From: Pseudaminobacter soli (ex Li et al. 2025)
Lineage (GTDB): Bacteria > Pseudomonadota > Alphaproteobacteria > Rhizobiales > Rhizobiaceae
Assembly: GCF_029892515.1 (NCBI RefSeq)
Contig: NZ_JARXVF010000003.1
Coordinates: 496,001-560,000, forward strand
Length of the DNA: 64,000 nt
Reading direction: 5' to 3'
Positions within the stretch are counted from its first letter, which is position 1, and each line of letters starts with the position of its first letter. Positions 27,835-36,289 of this stretch are shown here, in pieces. The notes under the pieces are model-generated. The model made no database searches. It was given only the letters and a program-made list of their open reading frames with translations, and was not told the origin of the DNA. The translations under genes and the position numbers were made by a program.

Positions 27835-30249
27835 ATGGCCAAAACAGCAAGGTCTTCCGGCGACGGAGTGTTCGCAGTTCTCCCGCTGCGCGACATCGTT
27901 GTGTTTCCGCACATGATCGTGCCGCTCTTCGTGGGGCGCGAGAAGTCCATCAAGGCGCTGGAAGAGGTTATGGGCGCTGAGAAGCAGATCCTGCTCGCGA
28001 CCCAGAAGAATGCTGCCGACGACGATCCCGAGCCGGATGCCATCTATGAGATCGGCACGCTCGCGAACGTCTTGCAGCTTCTGAAGCTGCCGGATGGCAC
28101 GGTGAAAGTTTTGGTCGAAGGTGCAACGCGCGCCCAGATCACCAGCTTCACCGATCGCGCGGAATTCCATGAGGCCAATGCCGCCGTGCTCACTGAGCCG
28201 GAGGAAGAGGAGATCGAGATCGAGGCGCTGTCCCGCTCGGTCGTGGCCGACTTCGAAAACTACGTGAAGCTCAACAAGAAGATTTCGCCCGAAGTGGTCG
28301 GCGCGGCGAGCCAGATCGACGACTATTCCAAGCTCGCCGATACGGTTGCCTCGCATCTGGCGATCAAGATCCCCGAGAAGCAGGAAATGCTTGGCACCCT
28401 TTCGGTGCGTGAGCGGCTTGAAAAGGCCATGGGCTTCATGGAAGCAGAGATTTCCGTTCTGCAGGTGGAGAAGCGCATCCGCAGCCGCGTCAAGCGGCAG
28501 ATGGAGAAGACGCAGCGCGAGTACTACCTCAACGAGCAGATGAAGGCGATCCAGAAGGAGCTCGGCGAGGGCGAGGATGGCCGCGACGAGGCCGCCGAAC
28601 TCGAAGCACGCGTCAAGAAGACGAAGCTTTCCAAGGAGGCCCGCGAAAAGGCGGAAGCCGAACTGAAGAAGCTGCGTACGATGTCGCCGATGTCGGCCGA
28701 GTCCACGGTTGTCCGCAACTACCTCGACTGGCTGCTGTCGATCCCGTGGGGCAAGAGCTCCAAGGTCAAGCATGACCTGAAGCTCGCCCAGGAGGTGCTG
28801 GACCACGACCACTACGGCCTCGACAAGGTCAAGGACCGCATCGTCGAGTATCTGGCCGTCCAGAGCCGGCAGAAGAAGCTGAAGGGGCCGATCCTGTGCC
28901 TCGTTGGCCCTCCCGGCGTTGGCAAGACCTCGCTCGGCAAGTCGATCGCCAAGGCGACCGGCCGTGAGTTCGTGCGCATGGCGCTCGGCGGCGTGCGTGA
29001 CGAGGCCGAGATCCGTGGTCACCGGCGTACCTATATCGGCTCGATGCCCGGCAAGGTCATCCAGTCGATGAAGAAGGCCAAGAAGTCCAACCCGCTCTTC
29101 CTGCTCGACGAGATCGACAAGATGGGCCAGGACTTCCGCGGTGATCCTTCGTCGGCGCTGCTGGAGGTGCTCGATCCGGAACAGAACGCGTCCTTCATGG
29201 ACCACTACCTGGAGGTCGAATACGACCTGTCGAGTGTGATGTTCGTGACGACCGCCAATACGCTGAACATCCCTGCGCCCTTGATGGACCGCATGGAGAT
29301 CATCCGTATCGCCGGTTACACCGAAGACGAGAAGGTCGAGATCGCCAAGCGTCACCTGATGCCGAAGGTGGTTCGCGATCACGCGCTGCAGCCGAAGGAG
29401 TTCTCGGTCAGCGAAGACGCCATCCGCGCGGTCATCCAGACCTACACGCGGGAAGCCGGCGTCCGTAGCCTGGAGCGCGAGCTGATGAAGCTCGGGCGCA
29501 AGGCCGTAACCGAGATCATCCGGACCAAGAAGAAGTCGATCAAGATCACTTCGGAAAACCTGGCGGATTATCTCGGCGTGCCGCGGTTCCGCTTTGGCCA
29601 GGTCGAGGCTGATGATCAGGTCGGTGTCGTCACTGGTCTGGCTTGGACCGAGGTCGGCGGCGAGTTGCTGACGATCGAAGGCGTCATGATGCCCGGCAAG
29701 GGCAGGATGACCGTCACCGGCAACCTGCGTGACGTGATGAAGGAGTCGATCTCTGCGGCTGCCTCCTATGTCCGCAGCCGGGCCATCGATTTCGGCATCG
29801 AGCCGCCGCTGTTCGACAAGCGCGACATCCACGTGCACGTGCCGGAAGGTGCGACGCCCAAGGATGGACCGTCTGCCGGCACGGCAATGGCAACGGCAAT
29901 CGTCTCGGTTCTGACCGGCATTCCGGTACGGGCCGATGTGGCGATGACCGGCGAGATCACGCTGCGCGGCAGGGTTCTGCCGATCGGTGGCCTTAAGGAG
30001 AAGCTGCTTGCAGCTCTTCGCGGCGGCATCAAGAAGGTGCTGATCCCGGAAGAAAACGCCAAGGATCTGGCGGAGATTCCGGACAATGTGAAGAGTGGCA
30101 TGGAGATCATTCCGGTCAGCCGGGTCGGCGAAGTGCTGCGTCATGCGCTGGTGCGGATGCCCGAGCCGATCGAGTGGGTCGAACCCGTGGAAACCCCGGC
30201 TTCCAAGGCGGAAGCGGTGGACGAGGCGGGCAAGTCACTCGCTCACTGA
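27835..30249 (+). CDS. lon: ATP-dependent Lon protease
   Basis: An 804-residue protease that degrades misfolded and regulatory proteins (in Caulobacter, CcrM, SciP and DnaA). In order: substrate-binding N-terminal domain, coiled coil near 230-260, AAA+ module with Walker A GPPGVGKT at 358-365, and the C-terminal protease domain with the Ser680-Lys723 dyad ([11 protein letters not shown] and GGLKEK). The ATG at 27835 (MAKTARSSG) is preceded by AAAGG; two further in-frame starts up to 27805 are less likely. It is followed by its own terminator and then an HU gene, the usual order in proteobacteria. Confidence 0.97.
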   Translation: MAKTARSSGDGVFAVLPLRDIVVFPHMIVPLFVGREKSIKALEEVMGAEKQILLATQKNAADDDPEPDAIYEIGTLANVLQLLKLPDGTVKVLVEGATRAQITSFTDRAEFHEANAAVLTEPEEEEIEIEALSRSVVADFENYVKLNKKISPEVVGAASQIDDYSKLADTVASHLAIKIPEKQEMLGTLSVRERLEKAMGFMEAEISVLQVEKRIRSRVKRQMEKTQREYYLNEQMKAIQKELGEGEDGRDEAAELEARVKKTKLSKEAREKAEAELKKLRTMSPMSAESTVVRNYLDWLLSIPWGKSSKVKHDLKLAQEVLDHDHYGLDKVKDRIVEYLAVQSRQKKLKGPILCLVGPPGVGKTSLGKSIAKATGREFVRMALGGVRDEAEIRGHRRTYIGSMPGKVIQSMKKAKKSNPLFLLDEIDKMGQDFRGDPSSALLEVLDPEQNASFMDHYLEVEYDLSSVMFVTTANTLNIPAPLMDRMEIIRIAGYTEDEKVEIAKRHLMPKVVRDHALQPKEFSVSEDAIRAVIQTYTREAGVRSLERELMKLGRKAVTEIIRTKKKSIKITSENLADYLGVPRFRFGQVEADDQVGVVTGLAWTEVGGELLTIEGVMMPGKGRMTVTGNLRDVMKESISAAASYVRSRAIDFGIEPPLFDKRDIHVHVPEGATPKDGPSAGTAMATAIVSVLTGIPVRADVAMTGEITLRGRVLPIGGLKEKLLAALRGGIKKVLIPEENAKDLAEIPDNVKSGMEIIPVSRVGEVLRHALVRMPEPIEWVEPVETPASKAEAVDEAGKSLAH

Positions 30250-30282
30250 GCGCCGCAAGCTCCAATTGTGGCAAGAATGTAG

Positions 30283-30308
30283 AAAGCCGGGCCAAGCGCC
30301 CGGCTTTT
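30283..30308. terminator. Rho-independent terminator of lon
   Basis: AAAGCCGGGC, CAA, GCGCCCGGCTTTTT, 33 bases after the lon stop codon. Confidence 0.85.
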
Positions 30309-30437
30309 TCGTTGAAAAACCGCGGAAAACCAAGGGATTTCCGCGTTTCTGACTTGGTTGAAACGCAGGTTCTTTCTAAAGTCCGAACCCTGCCGGTTGA
30401 GTCTATTGTCCCGGTTTTCTCATGGAAGGAAATTTTT

Positions 30438-30710
30438 ATGAACAAGAACGAATTGGTGTCTGCTGTCGCCGAAGCTGCAAAGCTGTCCAAGGCCGACGCG
30501 CAGTCCGCCGTTGAAGCGGTGTTCTCCGTCATCACCGGCGAATTGAAGACGGGCGGCGACGTTCGTCTCGTCGGCTTCGGAAATTTCTCCGTGTCCAAAC
30601 GGGCTGCTTCGACCGGTCGTAACCCGCAGACCGGCGCGGAAGTGCAGATTCCTGCCCGCACGGTGCCGAAGTTCACCGCCGGCAAGGGCCTCAAGGACGC
30701 CGTCAACTAA
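30438..30710 (+). CDS. DNA-binding protein HU
   Basis: A 90-residue nucleoid protein that bends and compacts DNA as a dimer. The full HU pattern is present: MNKNELVSAVAEAA, the GFGNFSV core (HU-family signature), and PQTGAEVQIPARTVPKFTAG forming the flexible arm with its proline. GGAAGGA is correctly placed ahead of the ATG. The gene has its own terminator on both sides, so it is transcribed alone. It corresponds to hupB of many genomes, but the subunit letter cannot be decided here. Confidence 0.96.
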   Translation: MNKNELVSAVAEAAKLSKADAQSAVEAVFSVITGELKTGGDVRLVGFGNFSVSKRAASTGRNPQTGAEVQIPARTVPKFTAGKGLKDAVN

Positions 30711-30734
30711 GTTGACGACGACCGACGTTGACCG

Positions 30735-30767
30735 AAAGGCCGGGCCACGCGCCCGGCTTTTCTTTTT
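30735..30767. terminator. Rho-independent terminator of the HU gene
   Basis: AAAGGCCGGGC, CACGC, GCCCGGCTTTTCTTTTT, about 25 bases after the HU stop codon. Confidence 0.85.
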
Positions 30768-30818
30768 GGTCGTCTCGTCTTTGCGGCGTGAACGGACTGC
30801 CGGATCGAAGTTTGACGA

Positions 30819-31085
30819 TCACCAGCCATAGCCGCGCGGGCAATGTGCGACATAGCGGTTGCCGTAGCGGTCACGGAAATAGCAGCGGCCTCGCTCACTT
30901 GCACGGCCAATAAGAGCGCCGGCCGTTGCACCGATGGCTCCGCCTACCAGGGCGCCGCCGACGTCGTTCGAAACGGCTCCTCCAATGGCAGCACCCGTTG
31001 CGCCACCGATGACAGCTCCGCGCTCCGTCGGGGTGCAGCCGGCCAAAGCTGCCACTGCTGCAACTGCAATCAAACTATTACGCAT
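30819..31085 (-). CDS. Small glycine-zipper lipoprotein
   Basis: An 88-residue protein. A signal peptide with lipobox LAGC (Cys17) is followed by two glycine-zipper stretches (GAVIGGATGAAIGGAV and GALVGGAIGATAGALIG) and a short basic C-terminal segment with two Cys residues and aromatic residues. Glycine zippers of this type form helical hairpins in the outer membrane or periplasm; family members include Rickettsia 17-kDa-antigen-like and YMGG proteins. The role is unknown. It is convergent with the HU gene. Confidence 0.8.
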   Translation of the reverse strand: MRNSLIAVAAVAALAGCTPTERGAVIGGATGAAIGGAVSNDVGGALVGGAIGATAGALIGRASERGRCYFRDRYGNRYVAHCPRGYGW

Positions 31086-31294
31086 AACTATGCTCCCTCT
31101 GTGCGATCAATTTGCGATCAACAGTTTGGGAGGGGATTTGTTCCCCTTTTGCCTGGCAGGTACTGGGAAGTGTACGTTTAAAGCTTGGGAAATTGGCCGA
31201 AAGAACAAGGCTTTCAGCCGATAGGCGCTTCGCCATCACGTATGGCGAAGCCACCGAGGCGAAAGTTGAGGACCGGGATGCTGCTCGTCTCGCC

Positions 31295-31435
31295 TCAGAC
31301 CGTGAGGCCGGCGAGGTTCATCACGAAGCGGAAGGCGAGCGCTACCAGCCCCAGGCTCACCACGCTGGCCGCCCAGATCAGGATCAGCCAGCCGACCCGT
31401 TTCGGCCAGCTGGGCAGGGGAGACTGCGCGGCCAT
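31295..31435 (-). CDS. DUF2474/CydX-like small subunit of the bd-type oxidase
   Basis: A 46-residue protein with basic N-terminal sequence (SPLPSWPKRVGW) and one membrane helix (LILIWAASVVSLGLVALAF). Its ATG overlaps the cydB stop codon by one base in an ATGA arrangement, so it is the third gene of the oxidase operon. DUF2474 proteins are found in exactly this position after cydAB/cioAB and are thought to stabilise the oxidase haem site in the way CydX does. It is too short for most automated gene calls. Confidence 0.82.
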   Translation of the reverse strand: MAAQSPLPSWPKRVGWLILIWAASVVSLGLVALAFRFVMNLAGLTV

Positions 31436-32442
31436 CAGTGGTAGCCTTCACCGACCTTCACCTTGCCGCGGAAGACGTAATAGGACCACGCGGTGTAGGC
31501 GAGGATGATGGGGATGATGAACAGCGCGCCCACCAGCGCAAAACCCATGCTTTGCGGCGGAGCGGCTGCTGCGCGGATCGAGATGTCCGGCGGGATGATG
31601 TTCGGCCACAGGCTGATGCCGAGACCGCTATAGCCCAGGAACAGCAGGAACAGCGCCAGCACGAACGGTCCTCCATGCGGCTCGCCCTGTAGGCTGCGCA
31701 GGATCAGCCAGGCGCAGACCAGCACCAGCACCGGCACCGGCGAGAACAGGATGATGTTGGGGAAGCTGAACCAGCGCTCGGCGATTGCCGGATGTGCGAA
31801 GGGCGTCCACAGGCTGACGATGCCGATGACCACCAGCAACAGCAGCGTGATCGGCTTGGCCAGCGTCACCATCCGCGCATGCAGCGCGCCTTCGGTCTTG
31901 ATGATCAGCCAGGTGCTGCCGAGCAGCGAGTAGGCGACGAGCAGCCCGAGGCCGGTGAACAGGCTGAATGGCGTGATCCAGTCGAGCGCACCGCCGGCAT
32001 AGGCGCCGTTCTCGACCGCAAAGCCGTTGAGGAAGGCTCCCAGCGACACGCCCTGGAAGAAGGTGGCGATATAGGAGCCCCAGGTAAAGGCCTGGTCCCA
32101 GAACGCCCGGTGGTGCGGGTCGGCCTTGAAGCGGAATTCGAAGGCGACGCCACGCCAGATCAGGCCCAGCAGCATCAGCACCAGAGGCAGGTAGAGGGCA
32201 CTGAGGATGATCGAATAGGCGAGCGGGAAGGCGGCCATGAGCGCTGCCCCACCCAGCACCAGCCAGGTTTCGTTGCCGTCCCACACGGGCGCCACCGTGT
32301 TGACCATCACGTCGCGATCCTCGCGGTTGCGCACGAAGGGGAACAGGATACCGATGCCGAGATCGAAGCCATCCATGACGACATACATCATGAGACCGAA
32401 GGCGATGATGACGGCCCAGACTACGGGAAGATCGATGCCCAT
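31435..32442 (-). CDS. cydB: Cytochrome bd-type ubiquinol oxidase subunit II
   Basis: A 335-residue inner-membrane protein with eight or nine helices, starting MGIDLPVVWAVIIAFGLMMYV. The motif DGFDLGIG and the following VAPVWDGNETWLVLGG are family signatures. Subunit II packs against CydA and binds no b-type haem. The small DUF2474 gene after it and the short Q-loop in subunit I point to the cyanide-insensitive (CIO) subgroup. Start ATG at 32442, four bases from the end of cydA. Confidence 0.94.
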   Translation of the reverse strand: MGIDLPVVWAVIIAFGLMMYVVMDGFDLGIGILFPFVRNREDRDVMVNTVAPVWDGNETWLVLGGAALMAAFPLAYSIILSALYLPLVLMLLGLIWRGVAFEFRFKADPHHRAFWDQAFTWGSYIATFFQGVSLGAFLNGFAVENGAYAGGALDWITPFSLFTGLGLLVAYSLLGSTWLIIKTEGALHARMVTLAKPITLLLLVVIGIVSLWTPFAHPAIAERWFSFPNIILFSPVPVLVLVCAWLILRSLQGEPHGGPFVLALFLLFLGYSGLGISLWPNIIPPDISIRAAAAPPQSMGFALVGALFIIPIILAYTAWSYYVFRGKVKVGEGYH

Positions 32443-32446
32443 GGTG

Positions 32447-33880
32447 TCAGCCTTTCGTGTGGCGGTTGGTCGACGTGAACAGTTCCATCTGGTCCGGAGC
32501 GGCCGAAAGCGGGCGTGACGGCCGGCCTGCGACGTGTTCGTCCTCGGTCGGCTCGTGCTCGTGGTCTTCCGGGCCTTTGGCGACCAGCTTCAGCATGTAA
32601 CGGGTGCCCACACCGAAGACGATGAAATAGACCACGATGAACGCGGCGAGCGTGCTGCTCATGGCGAGCGCCGAATGGTTCGAGACGGCATCCTTGGTGC
32701 GCATCACGCCATAGACGACCCAGGGCTGGCGCCCGATCTCGGTCGTGAACCAGCCCGCGAGAAGAGCTATCAGGCCCGTAGGCCCCATCAGCGTGGCAAA
32801 GCGCAGGAATGACCTGGACTGGAACAAGTGGCCCTTCCAGCGCAACCACAGAGCCCAGAGGCCGAGCAGCAGCATCAACACGCCGAGGCCCACCATGACG
32901 CGGAAGCTCCAGAACACCACGGTCGAGTTCGGCCGGTCTTCAGGCGCGAATTCCTTGAGGCCGGGGAACTGGCCGCCCCATGTGTGGGTCAGGATGATGC
33001 TGCCCAGGCGCGGCACCTGCAGCGCATAGAGCGTCTCTTCCTTTTTCATGTCAGGCCAGCCGAACAGGGTGAGCGGCACTGGTTCGCCCGGCTTGTTCTC
33101 CCAGTGGCCTTCCACCGCGGCAATCTTGGCGGGCTGGTATTTTAGCGTGTTGAGGCCATGCAGGTCGCCGATGAAGATCTGCACCGGCGCCGAAAACAGC
33201 AGCATCCACATGGCCATGGAAAGCATGGTGCGCACGCGGGCGTTGTCGTTGCCGCGCAGGACGTGCCAGGCGCCGGCGGCGCCGACGAAAAGCGCAGTCG
33301 CCAGATAGGCCGCAACGGTCATATGGGCGAGGCGGTAGGGGAAGGAGGGGTTGAACACGACCTCCAGCCAGTTCACCGGCACCACCACCCCGTTGACGAT
33401 GTCGAATCCCTGCGGGGTCTGCATCCAGCTGTTGGAGGCCAGGATCCAGGTGGCCGATATCAGCGTGCCCGCCGCCACCATGATCGTGGAGAAGAAGTGC
33501 AGGCCGGGCCCGACCCTGTTCCATCCGAACAGCATCACACCAAGGAAGCCGGCCTCGAGGAAGAAGGCGGTCAGCACCTCATAAGCGAGCAGCGGGCCTG
33601 TGATGCTGCCGGCGAAGGAGGAGAAATAACTCCAGTTGGTGCCGAACTGGTAAGCCATGACCAGGCCCGAGACGACACCCATGGCGAAATTGACCGCAAA
33701 AATCTTCGACCAGAAATGGTAGAGGTCGCGATAGACGGTATCGCGCTTCCACAGCCAAAGCCCTTCCAGCACGACGAGATAGCTCGCCATGCCGATGGTG
33801 ATCGCCGGGAAGATGATGTGGAAGGAGACGGTGAAGCCAAACTGAATGCGGGCCAGTTCAAGCGCTGTCAGGCCGAACAT
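32447..33880 (-). CDS. cydA: Cytochrome bd-type ubiquinol oxidase subunit I (cyanide-insensitive type)
   Basis: A 477-residue protein that oxidises ubiquinol and reduces O2 at the haem b/d site. The start MFGLTALELARIQFGFTVSF at 33880 is the usual N-terminus, and the first haem-ligand His follows in SFHIIFPAITIG. GWFTTEIGRQPWVVYG near residue 400 is the conserved GRQPW motif. At 477 residues, without the long Q-loop insertion of E. coli CydA, it belongs to the short-loop CIO class. The upstream frame to 34036 crosses the intergenic repeat and is not coding. No CydDC transporter is in the window. Confidence 0.94.
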   Translation of the reverse strand: MFGLTALELARIQFGFTVSFHIIFPAITIGMASYLVVLEGLWLWKRDTVYRDLYHFWSKIFAVNFAMGVVSGLVMAYQFGTNWSYFSSFAGSITGPLLAYEVLTAFFLEAGFLGVMLFGWNRVGPGLHFFSTIMVAAGTLISATWILASNSWMQTPQGFDIVNGVVVPVNWLEVVFNPSFPYRLAHMTVAAYLATALFVGAAGAWHVLRGNDNARVRTMLSMAMWMLLFSAPVQIFIGDLHGLNTLKYQPAKIAAVEGHWENKPGEPVPLTLFGWPDMKKEETLYALQVPRLGSIILTHTWGGQFPGLKEFAPEDRPNSTVVFWSFRVMVGLGVLMLLLGLWALWLRWKGHLFQSRSFLRFATLMGPTGLIALLAGWFTTEIGRQPWVVYGVMRTKDAVSNHSALAMSSTLAAFIVVYFIVFGVGTRYMLKLVAKGPEDHEHEPTEDEHVAGRPSRPLSAAPDQMELFTSTNRHTKG

Positions 33881-34227
33881 CGATTCTCTCCTAAATGCAC
33901 AGCCGCAGATTGCGGCTTGCCGCCGGGTAACGAACGCAATTCCGCCTTCGGCGATCCCGATCAGCATCAAATATGTGCATCTTGATCCCCGATGCGGGGA
34001 AAGTCGACGCGCGCGGCGCTGGACATTTTGACCCACAGATCGGGCTCAGCCGCTGATTCCAAGGCCGGAGAGCCGACCGTGCGGCGGTACGACGCTGGCT
34101 TGTGCCTGTGGGCTTCGGGAGGGCGTGCCGCCGGAGAGGCAAATATCAACGGCCGAGAGCGGCCGAAGCTGCTCGACGGAAGGATCTGATCTTTTTTGAG
34201 AATCCGGCACTAGGCCTTTGAAAATAA

Positions 34228-34304
34228 TGGCGCGAGTGACGGGGCTCGAACCCGCGACCTCCGGCGTGACAGGCCGGCACTCTAACCGACTGAGCTACAC
34301 CCGC
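34228..34304 (-). tRNA. tRNA-Asp (anticodon GTC), copy 1
   Basis: A 77-base cloverleaf on the minus strand: acceptor GCGGGTG/CACTCGC, D-arm TAGCTCAGT, anticodon loop CTGTCAC with GTC, T-arm GGTTCGAGCC, discriminator G73 and encoded CCA. Confidence 0.97.
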
Positions 34305-34345
34305 GCTTCTGACGTGGGGCAGTTCGTCCCGCGTCGATGGGCGTG

Positions 34346-34374
34346 GAATTACGGTGTTCGGGCGGGAGTGTCAA
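34346..34374 (-). promoter_or_regulatory. Promoter of tRNA-Asp copy 1
   Basis: On the minus strand TTGACA, 17 bases, TAATTC, about 40 bases upstream of the mature 5' end. It is a near-consensus housekeeping promoter. Confidence 0.75.
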
Positions 34375-34726
34375 CACGCGCTTCCACAGCCTGAGCCCTA
34401 ATAAACGCAATTCAGCCTTCTGCGATCCCGATCAGCATCGAATATGTGCATCTCGATCCCCGATACGGAGAAAGTCGACGCGCGCGGCGCCGGATATTGT
34501 GACCCACCGATCGTCCCTGGGCCGCTGATTCCAAGGCATGAGATTCGCTCTTGCAGCGGTACGACGCTGGCTTAAACCGATGGGCGCGGGCAGGGACTGA
34601 GTTGGGCTTGGGAGAGAAGTTTTGCGTGCCAGCGGAGAGGCAAATATCGATGGCTTAGAGCGGTCGAAGCCGTTCGACGGAAAGATCTGATTTTAAGAGG
34701 ATCAGGCCTTAAGCCTTTGAAAAGAA

Positions 34727-34803
34727 TGGCGCGAGTGACGGGGCTCGAACCCGCGACCTCCGGCGTGACAGGCCGGCACTCTAACCGACTGAGCTACACC
34801 CGC
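34727..34803 (-). tRNA. tRNA-Asp (anticodon GTC), copy 2
   Basis: Same 77-base sequence as copy 1, with GTC anticodon and encoded CCA. Confidence 0.97.
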
Positions 34804-34844
34804 GCTTCTGACGTGGGCCAGTTCGTCCCGCGTCGATGGGCGTG

Positions 34845-34873
34845 GAATTACGGTGTTCGGGTGGGAGTGTCAA
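34845..34873 (-). promoter_or_regulatory. Promoter of tRNA-Asp copy 2
   Basis: Same TTGACA-N17-TAATTC arrangement as copy 1, at the same distance from the tRNA, so both copies are probably expressed. Confidence 0.75.
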
Positions 34874-35017
34874 CAGCCGATCGCAGCAAAAAAACATTCG
34901 CCGAGTGTTTTTTTGTGAGACGGCTATGAGACGGCGGCAATCGGGGAACATCTCGTCATGACGACGAATTTTCCTTGCGGTTCGGAAGCGAACCGCTTAA
35001 ACGTCCCGCTCGTCTGG

Positions 35018-35093
<76 letters not shown>

Positions 35094-35322
35094 TTTTTTC
35101 TAAGAATTTCATACACGTGCAAGGTCGCTTCGGCGGCCTTTATTTTTTTGCCACCGCGAAATCCCGCCGCCGAAATGGATGGGTTCCGTAGCGCTCAATC
35201 GGCGCGGCGGCAGTTCCTGAAATGAAGGTGCAGGCGAGGGCGCCGTGGCGATTCACACCACGATTGGTTCCACTGCGTCGGGACGAGCGGCGGCTAGATT
35301 CGGCGCAATTATTGCTCGCCCC

Positions 35323-36009
35323 TCACTTGGCTGCTTTGACCGGAAGCATGTCCGGCTCGTTCAGCCGGATCGCATCGGCCAGATCGTTGACCGTCCTGAG
35401 ATAGTGCTCGCGCAGTAGTTCGACGGCCTTGTCGGCATCGCGGGCAAGCGTCGCCTGGGCCAGCGCACTATGTTCGGCCGGCACGTCGCGCCCGGCCGGT
35501 AGCGTGGCAGCCAAAAGAATCGGAATGCGATAGCGCTCGGTCGCGACATAGAGGCGTTCGACGAATTCCAGCGTCCAGGGCGAGTTGCAGGCGGCCAGCA
35601 AGGCGCGGTGGAAGGCGTGGTGCCGCGCCTCGAGTTCCCAGATGTCCGCTTCGGGGCCGGTGCGGCCGGCCTGGAGGTTGAGGGCGTAAAGGGCAGAGAC
35701 GATGCCCGCCTCCCAGGAATCATCGCCAAGCTGGATCGAAGCCCGCAGCGCCTCGGTCTCGATCAGGATGCGCAGCGATGTGGCATCGTGCAGCTCGTCC
35801 AGCGAAAGCGGCGCCACGCGGAAGCCACGCAGCGACTCGGCGGTGACCATCCGTTCCGCTTGCAGGCGGTTCAAGGCTTCGCGGAGCGGCGAAAAACCCA
35901 TGTCGTAGCGTTCGCTGAGATCGGCAAGTCGCAGCGGGCGGCCCGGCGCGAGCTCGCCCCGGATGATGTCGTGACGCAAAGAGTCATAGGCTTTTTCGGC
36001 AAGAGTCAT
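35323..36009 (-). CDS. GntR-family regulator with FCD ligand-binding domain
   Basis: A 228-residue regulator. The N-terminal winged helix contains RLADLSERYDMGFSPLREAL, the GntR recognition region. The C-terminal all-helical FCD domain contains the expected ligand and metal positions (ARHHAFHRALLAACNS, and HSALAQATLARD). FCD members typically repress catabolic operons and are released by the substrate or an intermediate. It is divergent from the nicX-like gene; the 280-base gap holds two palindromes that are good operator candidates. Confidence 0.9.
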   Translation of the reverse strand: MTLAEKAYDSLRHDIIRGELAPGRPLRLADLSERYDMGFSPLREALNRLQAERMVTAESLRGFRVAPLSLDELHDATSLRILIETEALRASIQLGDDSWEAGIVSALYALNLQAGRTGPEADIWELEARHHAFHRALLAACNSPWTLEFVERLYVATERYRIPILLAATLPAGRDVPAEHSALAQATLARDADKAVELLREHYLRTVNDLADAIRLNEPDMLPVKAAK

Positions 36010-36067
36010 GCGGCTTTCCTCTGCTCCTGGAATTATCCCATAGCCCGGCTTGTCGGCAAATCCAAAA

Positions 36068-36079
36068 ATTTTCGAAAAT
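36068..36079. promoter_or_regulatory. Palindrome in the divergent promoter region
   Basis: ATTTTCGAAAAT, a perfect 12-base palindrome 58 bases upstream of the GntR start codon. Candidate autoregulatory operator. Confidence 0.4.
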
Positions 36080-36166
36080 CATTCCCGCTGCGACGGGAGC
36101 AGCGGGGCGGGAGGGCCGCATGAGCATTATCGCGAGGATGTCGCCGGGCGCGCCCTTGGAAGCGGA

Positions 36167-36186
36167 ATTATCGAACGAACGATAAT
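36167..36186. promoter_or_regulatory. Inverted-repeat operator upstream of the catabolic operon
   Basis: ATTATCG, six bases, CGATAAT: perfect 7-base arms, 104 bases upstream of the nicX-like start. This is a plausible binding site for the divergent GntR/FCD regulator or the TetR protein inside the operon. Confidence 0.5.
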
Positions 36187-36289
36187 ATTCGAAAATCCTG
36201 ATTGACAACGACCCGGAAAGCAGGAAACTTAACTCCCAAGTAAAGAAAATCACTTGCCTCAGGGGAAGTGTCAAGGGAGGAGGGTCGCG

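Larger units (their letters stand above)
33929..34376. repeat. Tandem duplication unit 1 (contains tRNA-Asp)
   Basis: Matches 34402-34875: a conserved block of about 130 bases with CGATCCCGATCAGCATC and AAAGTCGACGCGCGCGGCG, the tRNA gene, and an almost identical 70-base promoter region. The middle differs by about 26 bases of extra sequence in unit 2. Apart from the tRNA there is no gene I can support in this stretch. Confidence 0.85.
34402..34875. repeat. Tandem duplication unit 2 (contains tRNA-Asp)
   Basis: Second copy of the unit at 33929-34376. The tRNA genes are offset by 499 bases and are identical as far as I can read; flanks differ at scattered positions, so the duplication is not very recent or is partly homogenised. 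Confidence 0.85.

Noticed and set aside
34717-34929. Small ORF over the tRNA-Asp gene (product beginning MKRMARVTGLEPATSGV)
   Set aside because: This is the well-known false translation across the antisense strand of a tRNA; the tRNA explains the sequence.
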